DNA of 64,000 bases from Hyphomicrobiales bacterium. Lineage in GTDB: Bacteria > Pseudomonadota > Alphaproteobacteria > Rhizobiales > Aestuariivirgaceae. The first letter of the stretch is position 1. Each line of letters opens with the position of its first letter. The notes under the pieces are model-generated. The model made no database searches, had not been told where the DNA came from, and saw only the letters and a program-made list of their open reading frames with translations. Made by a program: the position numbers and the translations under genes. Location of the stretch: NCBI GenBank assembly GCA_016185245.1, contig JACPNZ010000039.1:1-64000 (forward strand), given 5' to 3'. This document shows positions 1-9,942 of the stretch, one piece after another.

Positions 1-225
1 CTATGATTTTCAATTGTAAACGGCGGGTTAACAGAAGCGGTTCAAAACTGTGGCAATTGAGTTACATATGGCGAAATTCTGGCCAGAACGACCCCTTCTG
101 AGTTGACCCTGACCGGCCTTGGCGCGACAACAACAAGGTGTGCGAACGACTCGTGCATTGCCTTCCAGCACCGTTTGCAGGGGATGGGGGGGCTACTCAA
201 CTCCAGGGACTTTGGGAGAAGAAAA

Positions 226-2295
226 ATGAAGATGATGAAACTGGCGCTCCTCGGCGGTGCAGCTCTCGCTGTCTCCGCCGCGGCCGCCCAGGCCGACGAT
301 CTCGGTGCGCTGAAGGCGGAAATCGAAGCCCTCAATGCCCGCGTCGCCCAGCTTGAAGCCACGCCGTCGGTTCCGTCGGGCTTCATGCTCATGACGGTCA
401 ACACCGGCGATGCCTATGCGGTTCCGGGCCTCGGCAGCTCGGATCGCGACCGGGTGAACAACAAGACCGCCACGGTAATCAGCGTATTGCCGACCGCCGA
501 TGCTCCGGCCACGACCTCGATCGAGTGGTCGGGCTACGAGCGTGACGGCATCGTGTACGGCAACGACGGCAGTCGTTCGTTAGCCACCTCGACTGACTCT
601 GGCGCGACCTTTACTCCCGGCGTTGGCACAAGCTCGAGCCATTCGCTTGACGTTCCGGCCCGGGCCCAGATCAAGGTGGTCGGCAAGACCGACACGGCGG
701 TCGGCGAAGTCGGCGCCCTGGTGAAGATCCGCGGCGATCTCAACGGCGAAGGCACCCGCTACGCCTATATCAAGGAAGCGTGGGGCTGGTGGGCCATGAC
801 GCCCGAGCTCACTCTCGGCTCCGGTTATTCGGGCTCGCTGGGCAACATCGGCTACGGCTATGACGGCGCCTGCAACTGCTATTACACCGACAATGCCGAT
901 GTCGCCATGAACCCGGGCGACACCTCGCAGATGCGGCTGACCTTCGCCAGCGGCCCGATGACCATGGCTCTGGCCATCGAAGATGCCTCCGGTTACGGCA
1001 GCAGCTTTGACGGCGTGCGCAGCAGCAAGGCCATCGGCGTGGCCGGCGAGTTCAAGTACACCGGCGACAGCTTCAACGGCGAGGTCTCCGGCTACTGGCG
1101 CAACTCGAACTACAATATCTACAATTACCAGACCGCGACCTGGGGCAACTCGTCGGATCCGTACGGCGTCGGCGCCGGCGTCGGCTTCGCGCTGGGCGAC
1201 ATGGCGTCGCTGTCCATGGGCACCCAGGTCGGCCGCTACAACAACGGTCAGAAGTTCTGGGTGGCCTCGATCCTCGGCAGCGTCAATCTGAGCGACGTGT
1301 CGCACCTGGAAGTGGCCTATGGCCATCGCAACAAAGACTACAACGGCGCCAGTGTCGACGGCATCCTGGCCGGCATCTACTACGATCCGGTCAAGCAGCT
1401 CACCGTCGGTATCGAAGGCGAATGGTGGAAGAACGGCTCCTACAGCTACTGGACCGGCCCGACCATGCGATTGCTTTTTCCGGTTTTCACCGCCCTGACG
1501 CTTTCCGCCTGCACGGCCGGCCAGGATGTGCAGCTTGAAAGCCGCAACATTCAGCTCGAGGAAAATGCCGTGCCGGCTTCGACCGGCCCCGACGCCACCG
1601 CGCTGACGAAGCTGGTGCGGGCCTCCGGCCCTTCCTATGTGACGCTGACCGTCTCCAAGGTGGACAAGCAGGGTTCCCTGCCGACGCGCGAGGGCAATGG
1701 CGAGGTCGCCATCACCTCGGGCAGCGGCTTTGTGGTGGATCCCGCCGGCCTGATCATGACCGCCGGCCATGTGGCCGTCCAGAAGGGCTATGCCGTATCG
1801 GCCCGGGCCGCCAACGGCCGGGTCTACACCGGTACGGTGGTCGGCGTGCGTCCCGAAAACGACATGGCGCTGATCAAGCTCAAGGGCTATGCCGGCAAGG
1901 CCGTGACGCCCGCCGCCAGCCAGTGCCTGGCCAGCGGAAGCCTGGTCTATTCGCTCGGCAAGCCCCGGGCCCAGGGCGACACGGCGCGGGTCGGCAGCCT
2001 TCAGTCCATGCATTTCGGCCGGCCGGTGACCTACGGCAAGTTCGGCTATCCCGACGCCATGGTGCTGCGCATGGGAACCCAGAAGGGCGAATCGGGCGGG
2101 CCCCTGTTCAACCAGTCGGGCGAGCTCGTCGGCATGGTGGTGAGCACACTGACCGATACCGGCGGCAATCTGCTCAACATGGCCCATGCGGTGCCAGCCC
2201 CGGCGCTGGCGGAATTCCTGTGCAGCAATGTGCAGTGCACCGCCCAGTGGGCCCAGATGGCGCAGCGCTCGACCTCGAGCTGCCCCAATAGCTGA
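226..2295 (+). CDS. Chimeric ORF: alphaproteobacterial porin (about aa 1-413) fused in frame to a lipoprotein signal peptide plus trypsin-like serine protease
   Basis: Start MKMMKLALLGGAALAVSAAAAQADD (signal peptide), a porin-like beta-rich body, then MRLLFPVFTALTLSAC (lipobox), then a protease domain with GSGFVVDPAGLIMTAGHV, DMALIKLKG and KGESGGPLFN motifs. Confidence 0.8.
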   Translation: MKMMKLALLGGAALAVSAAAAQADDLGALKAEIEALNARVAQLEATPSVPSGFMLMTVNTGDAYAVPGLGSSDRDRVNNKTATVISVLPTADAPATTSIEWSGYERDGIVYGNDGSRSLATSTDSGATFTPGVGTSSSHSLDVPARAQIKVVGKTDTAVGEVGALVKIRGDLNGEGTRYAYIKEAWGWWAMTPELTLGSGYSGSLGNIGYGYDGACNCYYTDNADVAMNPGDTSQMRLTFASGPMTMALAIEDASGYGSSFDGVRSSKAIGVAGEFKYTGDSFNGEVSGYWRNSNYNIYNYQTATWGNSSDPYGVGAGVGFALGDMASLSMGTQVGRYNNGQKFWVASILGSVNLSDVSHLEVAYGHRNKDYNGASVDGILAGIYYDPVKQLTVGIEGEWWKNGSYSYWTGPTMRLLFPVFTALTLSACTAGQDVQLESRNIQLEENAVPASTGPDATALTKLVRASGPSYVTLTVSKVDKQGSLPTREGNGEVAITSGSGFVVDPAGLIMTAGHVAVQKGYAVSARAANGRVYTGTVVGVRPENDMALIKLKGYAGKAVTPAASQCLASGSLVYSLGKPRAQGDTARVGSLQSMHFGRPVTYGKFGYPDAMVLRMGTQKGESGGPLFNQSGELVGMVVSTLTDTGGNLLNMAHAVPAPALAEFLCSNVQCTAQWAQMAQRSTSSCPNS

Positions 2296-2304
2296 TCGCC
2301 GGCG

Positions 2305-3885
2305 TCAGTCGGCAAGCGCGGCGAGGGGCGCGAGCCGGCTCTCGTAGTTCCTCCAGCGCCCGACCGAGGACGTGTTGATGGCGTTGCGCACCTGCAGCTG
2401 GCTGAAGGTGCGCACCGTCGCGCCCGCGTCTTGCGGATTGAGACAGGCTTCCTGCCAATCCAGTCCGAGAAAGCGCAACAGGCTCTCGATCGCCGGGCGC
2501 GGCGCCGCGGTCAAAGTCTCGTAGTCGACGGCATGGATGCGGCCACCGGCGACCTCGTACATGTGGCGCATCAGGCGCCTGTAGGCGGCATAGTAGCTGG
2601 CGTAGTTCCGGGGATCGTAGCTGTAACTGTGGGTCTCGCTCATCTCGTTCTGAAAGGCCGAGAGAAAGCTGTCGGCGGGATGGCGCCGGCAATGGACGAA
2701 GCGGGCCTTGGGAAACAAAATGGCGATCTCACCGATATAGCGGAAATTATGCGGCATCTTGTCGACATGCAGCGGCTTTCCCGGGGCCAGGAATTCCGCC
2801 ACGCCATCGTAGATCGCGGCATAGGATGCAAGCTTCTGGCGCCCATGGCTTTCGAGTGCCGCCTCGATCTCGGCAAGCGGCAGGCCATTGCGCATCTGGG
2901 CGGCGAGATAGGTCATGGTCTCCAGTTCGCCCATGCCACCGACCTGGCTGTGGCGGCCGACGATCTGCTCGACCAGGGTCGTTCCGGTGCGTGGCAGGCC
3001 GATGACAAAGACATGACCCTCGGTGGCGGACCCGAAGCGCTCGGCAAGCCGGGCAACGCGTTCAGGCGAGAAGGTTGCGATGCGTTCGTCCACATCCTTG
3101 GCGAAGGCATCGAGCCGCGCCGCCGGGGTCAGCAACCGCTTGGCCGCGGCAATTGTCTCGAAGGCCTCGTCGAAACGGCCGCTGGCCTCGAACATCAGGC
3201 CCTTGCGGATCATCAGATTGCTGCGCTCGTGTGGAGGCACGTCGGGGCGCTGCAGGGTGGTCTCGACCATGGCGAATTCGGCGCTGTCGGCACCGAACTT
3301 GCCGAGGCTCGCCAGGATCGCAACATACTTGGCCTGGTGGCGAGTCAACAGCCCTCCGGCCGAGAGCTTCGCCGCCACCGCGGCCCTGACCTCGTCCTTG
3401 CGGCCGATCGACAGCAGACACTCCATCAGCTCGATATGGATGAAAGTGCGGGCCGCGGGCGGCGCCAGTTCGAGGGCCTTGCGGAACAACCCGGCGGCAC
3501 GCTCGCCATGGCCGGCATGATGATAGAAGGTGCCGAGCGAACGCACCGCCTGATATTGCCGGGGATCGATTTCAAGGGCCCGGGCCATTAGCGGTTCGGC
3601 CTCGGTGACCAGCCCGGAATGGAGCAGACCGCGACCGAGATTGACCAGATAGACCGGATTGTTGCGCTCGGCCTCGACCGCCCGGCGGCAATAGTCGATT
3701 GCCAGGTCGTATTTGCCGCGGGCCAGCATGACCCGACCCAGCACATCATTGGCGTCGGCGCGACGCGGATAGGCCGACTGCAGGTGCCGCGCTATCGTCT
3801 CGGCGCGGCCGAACAGGCCGGCGGCCATGGCCTGGTCCACTACGTCGAGACTGGCGCGCACATTCGGCTTGGCGAGACTTGTCAT
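2305..3885 (-). CDS. TPR-repeat sulfotransferase family protein
   Basis: TPR-like N-terminus; FVIGLPRTGTTLVEQI PAPS-binding motif; ATG at 3883-3885 overlaps the upstream gene's stop (TAATG). Confidence 0.85.
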   Translation of the reverse strand: MTSLAKPNVRASLDVVDQAMAAGLFGRAETIARHLQSAYPRRADANDVLGRVMLARGKYDLAIDYCRRAVEAERNNPVYLVNLGRGLLHSGLVTEAEPLMARALEIDPRQYQAVRSLGTFYHHAGHGERAAGLFRKALELAPPAARTFIHIELMECLLSIGRKDEVRAAVAAKLSAGGLLTRHQAKYVAILASLGKFGADSAEFAMVETTLQRPDVPPHERSNLMIRKGLMFEASGRFDEAFETIAAAKRLLTPAARLDAFAKDVDERIATFSPERVARLAERFGSATEGHVFVIGLPRTGTTLVEQIVGRHSQVGGMGELETMTYLAAQMRNGLPLAEIEAALESHGRQKLASYAAIYDGVAEFLAPGKPLHVDKMPHNFRYIGEIAILFPKARFVHCRRHPADSFLSAFQNEMSETHSYSYDPRNYASYYAAYRRLMRHMYEVAGGRIHAVDYETLTAAPRPAIESLLRFLGLDWQEACLNPQDAGATVRTFSQLQVRNAINTSSVGRWRNYESRLAPLAALAD

Positions 3886-4856
3886 TAGGGAATGAGAATG
3901 GTGGTGCCGGTGGTGCGCCGCGCCTCGAGATCCTCGTGCGCCCTTGCCGCATCGGCCAGCGCATAGCGCTGGTTGACGGGAATCTTGACCTTCCCGGATT
4001 TCACCATCTGGACCACATCGTCGGCCGTCTCGTGCAGATCCTTGTCGCTTGCGGTGTAGTGCATCAGCACTGGCCGCGTCACATAGAGCGAACCCTTGGC
4101 GGCGACCATGCCGAGATCGAGCGCCCGCACCGGGCCAGAGGCATTGCCGAAGCTCACCAGCAGCCCGCGCGGGCTCAGGCAATCGAGCGAAGTCATGACC
4201 GTTGCCTGGCCGACGCCGTCATAGACCACCGGCACGCCCTTGCCGCCGGTCAGTTCCCGGACCCTCGCCACGACATTCTCCGCCGACGAATTGATGACAT
4301 GGGCGCAACCGTGAGCGCGTGCTGCCGCCATTTTCTCGGCCGAGCCCACCGTGCCGATCACCTTGACGCCAAGCGCCTTGGCCCATTGGCTGAGGATCAG
4401 GCCGACGCCGCCAGCGGCGGCATGGAGCAGGATGGTTTCGCCGCGCTTCACCTTGTAGGTGGCGCGAATGAGATAGCGCGCCGTCATGCCCTTGAGCATC
4501 ATGGCCGCCGCCGTTTCGTCGGAAATCGACTTAGGGATCTTGGTCAGGCGATTGGCCGGCAGGTTACGCACCTGCGCATAGGCGCCGACCGCGCCGGTAC
4601 CATAGGCCACCCGGTCGCCGGGCTTGAAGCCCTTGACGCCCTCGCCCACCTCCTCGACCACGCCGGCCGCCTCCTGGCCGATGCCGCTCGGCATGGGCAG
4701 CGGATAAAGACCAGAGCGGTGATAGGTGTCGATGTAGTTGAGGCCGATCGCCGTCTGGCGCAGCCGCAATTCGCCGGGCTTTGGCTTTGCCACTTCGACC
4801 TCCACGAGCTTCATCACCGAAGCCGGGCCGGGGGCATCTATCCTGATTGCTTTCAT
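3885..4856 (-). CDS. NADPH:quinone oxidoreductase, zinc-independent MDR family
   Basis: MKAIRIDAPGPASVMKLVEVEVAKPKPGELRLRQTAIGLNYIDTYHRSGLYP; LLHAAAGGVGLILSQWAKALG nucleotide-binding motif. Confidence 0.9.
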   Translation of the reverse strand: MKAIRIDAPGPASVMKLVEVEVAKPKPGELRLRQTAIGLNYIDTYHRSGLYPLPMPSGIGQEAAGVVEEVGEGVKGFKPGDRVAYGTGAVGAYAQVRNLPANRLTKIPKSISDETAAAMMLKGMTARYLIRATYKVKRGETILLHAAAGGVGLILSQWAKALGVKVIGTVGSAEKMAAARAHGCAHVINSSAENVVARVRELTGGKGVPVVYDGVGQATVMTSLDCLSPRGLLVSFGNASGPVRALDLGMVAAKGSLYVTRPVLMHYTASDKDLHETADDVVQMVKSGKVKIPVNQRYALADAARAHEDLEARRTTGTTILIP

Positions 4857-4920
4857 GCTTGCACCTGGCCGGTCGGACCGGCATCTATTCGGGGATTAAT
4901 TTCGCCCGTGGTGCCCCAGA

Positions 4921-6087
4921 ATGCCCATCCCCGTCAATCCCGCCATTGCCCGTGTCGAAGCGCCGCCGATCATGGAGGCGCAAGGCTGGATCAGGCCGGG
5001 GGCGCGCAACCGGGCACTCCTCAATCTCTGCCAGGCAGTGCCGAGCTGGCCGCCGGCCGAAGCCCTGCAGGAGGAAGTGGCGCGGGTGGCGCACGAGGCC
5101 GCCACCAGCCTCTATAGCGATATTCTCGGCCTGCCCGCCCTGCGCGAGGCCATCGCCACGCACATTTCGGAGGGCTATCGCGGCCAGGTCAGTCCTGCGG
5201 AGGTCTGCGTCACCGCCGGCTGCAATCAGGCCTTTTCGGCGGCGCTGATGGCGCTCGCCGGGCCGGGCGACAATGTGATCGTGCCGGTTCCCTATTTCTT
5301 CAATCACACCATGTGGCTCGCCATGCAGGGGATCGAGGCACGCTACGTGCCGGCGTTCACGGCGCAAGGCCCGTGGCCGCAGGCTGTAGATGCCCAGCCG
5401 CTAATCGATTCGCGCACCCGCGCCATCGTCTTGTGCTCGCCCAACAACCCGACCGGATCGATCTATCCGCCGGCGGTCATCGAGGCCTTCTTCGATCTCG
5501 CCATCGAGCATGGCATCGCCTTGGTCATTGACGAGACCTACAGGGATTTCCGCGCCGAGAGTGCCCCGCCCCACGGCATTCTGGCGCGGCCCGATTGGCA
5601 GCAGGGTTTTGTCCATCTCTACAGTTTCTCCAAGGCCTATTCGATGACCGGCTACCGGGTGGGCGCGATCGTCGCCAACGCAGGACTTCTCGCCGAGATC
5701 GAGAAGATCCTCGACTGCCTGGCGATCTGCACGCCCCACATTTCGCAGCGCGCCGCCCTTTACGCGCTGGCCTCGCTCGATCGCTGGAAACGCGACAAGG
5801 TTGCGCTGATGCAGGAGCGCCTCGAAGCCCTGCGCCGCGCCTTCGCGCGCCCCGGCCTCTATTATGAACTGGCGAGTTCCGGCGCCCTCTTCGCCTATGC
5901 GCGCCATCCCTTCGCCGGCACGCCGGGAAAGGCGGTGGCGCAAAGGCTCGCCGGCGAGCACGATCTGCTGGTCCTGCCGGGCTCGATGTTCGGTCCCGGC
6001 CAGGAGGATTATTTGCGCATCGCTTTCGCCAATGCCGAAGCCTCCGACATGGAAAGCCTGGTCGACCGGCTGGTGGAGAGCCAGTAG
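4921..6087 (+). CDS. PLP-dependent aminotransferase class I/II
   Basis: CSPNNPTGSIYPP and YSFSKAYSMTGYRVGAIV (PLP lysine) motifs. Confidence 0.9.
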   Translation: MPIPVNPAIARVEAPPIMEAQGWIRPGARNRALLNLCQAVPSWPPAEALQEEVARVAHEAATSLYSDILGLPALREAIATHISEGYRGQVSPAEVCVTAGCNQAFSAALMALAGPGDNVIVPVPYFFNHTMWLAMQGIEARYVPAFTAQGPWPQAVDAQPLIDSRTRAIVLCSPNNPTGSIYPPAVIEAFFDLAIEHGIALVIDETYRDFRAESAPPHGILARPDWQQGFVHLYSFSKAYSMTGYRVGAIVANAGLLAEIEKILDCLAICTPHISQRAALYALASLDRWKRDKVALMQERLEALRRAFARPGLYYELASSGALFAYARHPFAGTPGKAVAQRLAGEHDLLVLPGSMFGPGQEDYLRIAFANAEASDMESLVDRLVESQ

Positions 6088-6090
6088 CCC

Positions 6091-6843
6091 CTATATCTCC
6101 GACAGGTCGAGGAGTTCGTCCATCTTCTCGATCACATAGAAACTGCCGTCGCGGCCGAGGATGCCCTGGCGCAGCAGATCGTTGATGGCGCGGCTGGCGT
6201 TCTCGCGGGCCACTCCCGCCATGCCGGCGATGTCGGTCTGGGTAATGCGGTGCGGCAGCAGTATCCGGCCCTCGCCCTTCTCCTCGCCCAGGCCCTCGGC
6301 GAGCGAAGCGAAGGCCCGGGCGACGCGGCCTGCAACCGTCACCGTGCCCTGGGCCAGCACGCTGTCATTGCTACCGCGCAGGCGATGGGCAAGCAGCCGC
6401 AGCGCCTGGCGGTAGATCGAGGGATTGTCGTCGGCGAGATCGAAGAAGGTCGCCTTGGTGAGATGCATCAGGCTGCACTGGCGCAGTGCGGTGATGGTGG
6501 CCGAGCGCGGCGCATCGTCGAACAGCGCCAGTTCGCCGATGAGGGCGCCGGGGCCGAGGATGGCGAGGAGGCGCTCCTGGCCGTCCTTGGCGACGACGGA
6601 GGCCTTTATGGCGCCGCGGCGCACGACATAGCAGCCATCGCCCCGGTCGCCGGCGTGGAACAGCACCTCCCGGGCCCTGAGCTTCACCGGCACTGCGGCG
6701 GCAATGAAGGTGCGGCGCAGCGTAAAGGGCATGGCTGCAACCATGTCCTCGACCTTTTCACGCTGCTGTTCGAGTTTTGCCAAGGAAGCAATTTCCGATT
6801 GTCTGTGATTTGTATCACAGTTTCGGCGGAATTTGTCGGTCAC
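6091..6843 (-). CDS. Crp/Fnr family transcriptional regulator
   Basis: cNMP-binding fold (GDRGDGCYVVRRGAIK) plus C-terminal HTH (ITQTDIAGMAGVARENASRAINDLLRQGIL). The real start may be the internal ATG at 6744. Confidence 0.9.
   Translation of the reverse strand: MTDKFRRNCDTNHRQSEIASLAKLEQQREKVEDMVAAMPFTLRRTFIAAAVPVKLRAREVLFHAGDRGDGCYVVRRGAIKASVVAKDGQERLLAILGPGALIGELALFDDAPRSATITALRQCSLMHLTKATFFDLADDNPSIYRQALRLLAHRLRGSNDSVLAQGTVTVAGRVARAFASLAEGLGEEKGEGRILLPHRITQTDIAGMAGVARENASRAINDLLRQGILGRDGSFYVIEKMDELLDLSEI
6803..6820. promoter_or_regulatory. CRP-like palindrome CTGTGATTTGTATCACAG
   Basis: Perfect inverted repeat matching TGTGA-N6-TCACA, just upstream of the internal ATG of the Crp/Fnr gene. 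Confidence 0.6.
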
Positions 6844-6864
6844 TTTCCCGTGAGGAATAGCCGC

Positions 6865-7878
6865 TCAGTAGGGAACACGCTTGTAGTAGCGCCTGGTGCT
6901 CAGCGGATGGTTGCGCAAGCCCGCCAGATATTGGCTGAGCCGCTCGAGGGCCGAGGCCAGCACCATGGGCGACACCAGGGGCCGGAAGGCGGCCGGAAAG
7001 CCCGGCAGATCGAAGCTGGCGCTGTCGAGCACGAAGGTCTTGTCGGTATATTGCCGGGCAAAGCGTTCGACCCGTTCGGCCAGCGGCCGATAGGCGTCCT
7101 CGCCCTTCAGCACCGCAACACTCACCCCCTTCTCGACCAGTTCGAGGGGGCCATGGAAGAAATCCGCCGCATGGACCGACTGGGTCCTGATCCACTGCAT
7201 TTCCTCGAGAATGCACATGCCGAAATACAAGGCCTCGGGCCAGCAGTTGCCGGCCGCCGTGATGAGGTGCCAGGGCTCGTCGCGCCAGGCCTCGGCGGTT
7301 GCCACGGCGATTGCATCGAAGGCCGTCTTCACATCGGCGAGGAGCGGCGGCAGGAGCCGCAGCGCTTCGACCATGGTTTGGAAATCCCGGCCCTCGCGCC
7401 GGTGATGCAGGACCGACAGCGCGATCAGCAGGCCCTGCAGATAGAAGGACTCGCTGGCGGTGTCGTCCTCGGCGGAATTGACGAAGGCGTGGTGGGCCTC
7501 TTCGGCCACCGGGGTCCCGGCATGGCCGACCAGCGCCAGGATCATGGCCCCGCCGGCCCGGCAGGCGCGGGCCAGCGCCACCGTCTCCTTGGTGGTGCCA
7601 GACAGCGATGGCACCACGACGATCGAACGGGGCCCCAGCTGGGCATGATCGACCGTCACCACTTCGGCCGAAATTTCGGCGAAGGCCGGAAAGGTTCCCT
7701 CGCGTTGCAGCATCTGGGCCGCCGGATGCATCAGGATGGCCGCACCTCCGGTGCCGAGGAAGAAGATGTTGGTGGCACCACGCGCCAAGCATTCGCCGAT
7801 TGCCCCATGGATGGCCGCGGCCTGCCCCAGGGCCCCGGTCTGGATTCTCACGTAGCGTTCGCGGTCGAAGGCGATCAT
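6865..7878 (-). CDS. SIS (sugar isomerase) domain protein
   Basis: NIFFLGTGGAAILMHPA and VVPSLSGTTKETVALARACR motifs. Confidence 0.85.
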   Translation of the reverse strand: MIAFDRERYVRIQTGALGQAAAIHGAIGECLARGATNIFFLGTGGAAILMHPAAQMLQREGTFPAFAEISAEVVTVDHAQLGPRSIVVVPSLSGTTKETVALARACRAGGAMILALVGHAGTPVAEEAHHAFVNSAEDDTASESFYLQGLLIALSVLHHRREGRDFQTMVEALRLLPPLLADVKTAFDAIAVATAEAWRDEPWHLITAAGNCWPEALYFGMCILEEMQWIRTQSVHAADFFHGPLELVEKGVSVAVLKGEDAYRPLAERVERFARQYTDKTFVLDSASFDLPGFPAAFRPLVSPMVLASALERLSQYLAGLRNHPLSTRRYYKRVPY

Positions 7879-7973
7879 GGCCGTTTCCGTCGCAAATCAC
7901 ATCTTTGGGGGCAAATGGACGCTGGCGCAACCGCCTTCCTTTTTGCCCAGTTTTCGGGCATAGGCCTCGCCCG

Positions 7974-9659
7974 ATGGTGGAAAACCTTACAGAAACTTCA
8001 CGTGATCGTCTTCGGGCCTTCATGAAGGGACTGGCGGCATTCTTTGCCGGGCCCTTCTGGAAGCTGATCTTCGCTTATCTGGTCATTCTCACCGTCCATG
8101 CCTTCCTCGGCCGGTGGACGCCGGGATATCTGGTTGGCCGCGATCTCTGGCACTTTACCATCTCACGCATGGTGATCCCGATGATCATGCTGGGGGCAGT
8201 TGCCGCCTTCGTGCGCCTGGTACCGGCGAGTCTGTTGCTGGCGGCGGGATTTCTGGCGATCGGCACGATATCCGCCATCAAGCGCGAGGCCACCGGCGAA
8301 CCGTTCCAGGTGAGCGACCTGTTCCTTGCCGGCCAGGGCCTGCATCTCCTGGGCTATGTCGGCCCAGGCAAATGGCTGGTGGCGGGAATGATTCTGCCCG
8401 CCGCCGCCTATTCGTTGCGGGCCATCCGCTTCCGACGCTGGAGCCTGCCGCTGTTTGCCGTCTGCGCCATGCTGCTTTCAACCTACCGCATCGAAGCGGT
8501 AGCCCAGGTGATCCATGACTACGGCCCGGTCTGGGGGGTCGAGAACCTGACCTTCAGCCAAGCCGAGAGCGAGCGAATGAACGGGCTCGGCACGCATCTC
8601 TATTTCTCCACGGCGGGACTGCGGCTCAAGACCTACAGCCCCGACCAGGTCGCCGCCGCCATGACCGGTCTCGTCACGGCCGGCACGGCGCCGGTGCGCG
8701 GCGGGCCGCTCCCCGACGTCTATGTCGTGGTCGGCGAATCCTGGTGGCGCGATCCGTCCGACAAACTATCGCCCCTCGACCAGCTCGTCGCGGCGGGCTT
8801 TGCCGAAGGCCAGGCCGTGTCGCCGGTCTATGGCGGCACCACGCCCAATGCCGAGTTCGAGGTATTGACCGGCATTCCGGTCAAGAGCTTCCGCGCGGGT
8901 ATCATCCCCTACCAGCACTATCTGCAATATCTGACGCCCGGGGCGCTGGCCCTGCCGCGCCTCCTGAGCCAAGTGGGCTACACGGCGCGCGCCATGCACA
9001 ACTTCACCCGCCGCTTCTGGCTGCGCGACCAGGTCTATCCGCGTTTCGGCTTCGCAAGCTTCGACAGTATGGACGACATGCAGATCACGATGCAGCCGAG
9101 CGGCTGGCCCACCGACGACGGGCTCTATGCCCAGGCGCTGAAGCGCCTCGATGACGGTGGCCCGCAATTCACCTTCCTGGTGACCGTGATGACCCACGGG
9201 CCCTATGCGGAAGATGTCGCACGCGACGGCAAGACCCACCCCGGGACCGCCGACTACCGTGACCGGCTTTCCGGAGCCGCCCGGGCCTTGGCCGCCTTCG
9301 ACCGGTCGCTCAAGGCCCGGGGCCGGCCCTATGTGCTGCTGATCGTCGGCGATCACCTGCCGGGCCTGCGGCTGCACCAGTGGAAGATCGGCATGGTCGA
9401 GGAGAGCGATCCGCGCCTGCACCAAGTGCCGTTCCTCATTTCCGGCAATACCGGCGAAGCGCCAGCGCTGCGCGACCGCCTGATGGGCCGCCCGCTCTAC
9501 TGCTTCTCGCCGCTCGTTGCCGAACAGTTGCGCCTTGGCATTACCGACCGCTATTTCCGCTATGTCGCCAGGCAGTGCAGCGACAGTGCCGCGCCCACTG
9601 TCGCTCCGGCCGAGGCGGTCATCCAGAACCAGCTGTTCTCGACGGCACCGCTACTTTAG
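7974..9659 (+). CDS. Membrane sulfatase / phosphoglycerol transferase-like protein
   Basis: N-terminal TM segments; VVGESWW, GGTTPNAEFEVLTGIP, VMTHGPY and IVGDHLPG LTA-synthase-like motifs. Confidence 0.85.
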   Translation: MVENLTETSRDRLRAFMKGLAAFFAGPFWKLIFAYLVILTVHAFLGRWTPGYLVGRDLWHFTISRMVIPMIMLGAVAAFVRLVPASLLLAAGFLAIGTISAIKREATGEPFQVSDLFLAGQGLHLLGYVGPGKWLVAGMILPAAAYSLRAIRFRRWSLPLFAVCAMLLSTYRIEAVAQVIHDYGPVWGVENLTFSQAESERMNGLGTHLYFSTAGLRLKTYSPDQVAAAMTGLVTAGTAPVRGGPLPDVYVVVGESWWRDPSDKLSPLDQLVAAGFAEGQAVSPVYGGTTPNAEFEVLTGIPVKSFRAGIIPYQHYLQYLTPGALALPRLLSQVGYTARAMHNFTRRFWLRDQVYPRFGFASFDSMDDMQITMQPSGWPTDDGLYAQALKRLDDGGPQFTFLVTVMTHGPYAEDVARDGKTHPGTADYRDRLSGAARALAAFDRSLKARGRPYVLLIVGDHLPGLRLHQWKIGMVEESDPRLHQVPFLISGNTGEAPALRDRLMGRPLYCFSPLVAEQLRLGITDRYFRYVARQCSDSAAPTVAPAEAVIQNQLFSTAPLL

Positions 9660-9883
9660 GCACCACTCTTGCCGGGCTTCTTCTTTGGAAACTCGGCGAG
9701 CATGCGCTGCTCAAGGGCCACCAAGTCGGCCGGCAGGGGCTGGCCCAGGCCGCGGAACTCGTTGAGCTTCTGGTGAATGAGTTCATAGAGCTCGTGCAGA
9801 TCCTCGGGCTGATTGTTGATCTCCGAGACCAGCAGCGCGATCTGGGCTTTCAGTTCTTCCAGGGCCATGTTCGCTCCAGGCAA
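9656..9883 (-). CDS. Small conserved-looking protein, function unknown
   Basis: 75 aa, helical and charged; overlaps the 3' end of the upstream sulfatase gene. Confidence 0.5.
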   Translation of the reverse strand: MPGANMALEELKAQIALLVSEINNQPEDLHELYELIHQKLNEFRGLGQPLPADLVALEQRMLAEFPKKKPGKSGA

Positions 9884-9942
9884 ATGGGGTCGGCGCCAAG
9901 CATAGTTGCCGCGGGCCCCATGTCCAACGGCATATTTGCGGC

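Noticed and set aside
580-2187. Long antisense ORF (535 aa) opposite the porin/protease gene
   Set aside because: His/Ala/Gly/Arg-rich low-complexity translation typical of the GC-rich antisense frame; the sense strand has clear domains.
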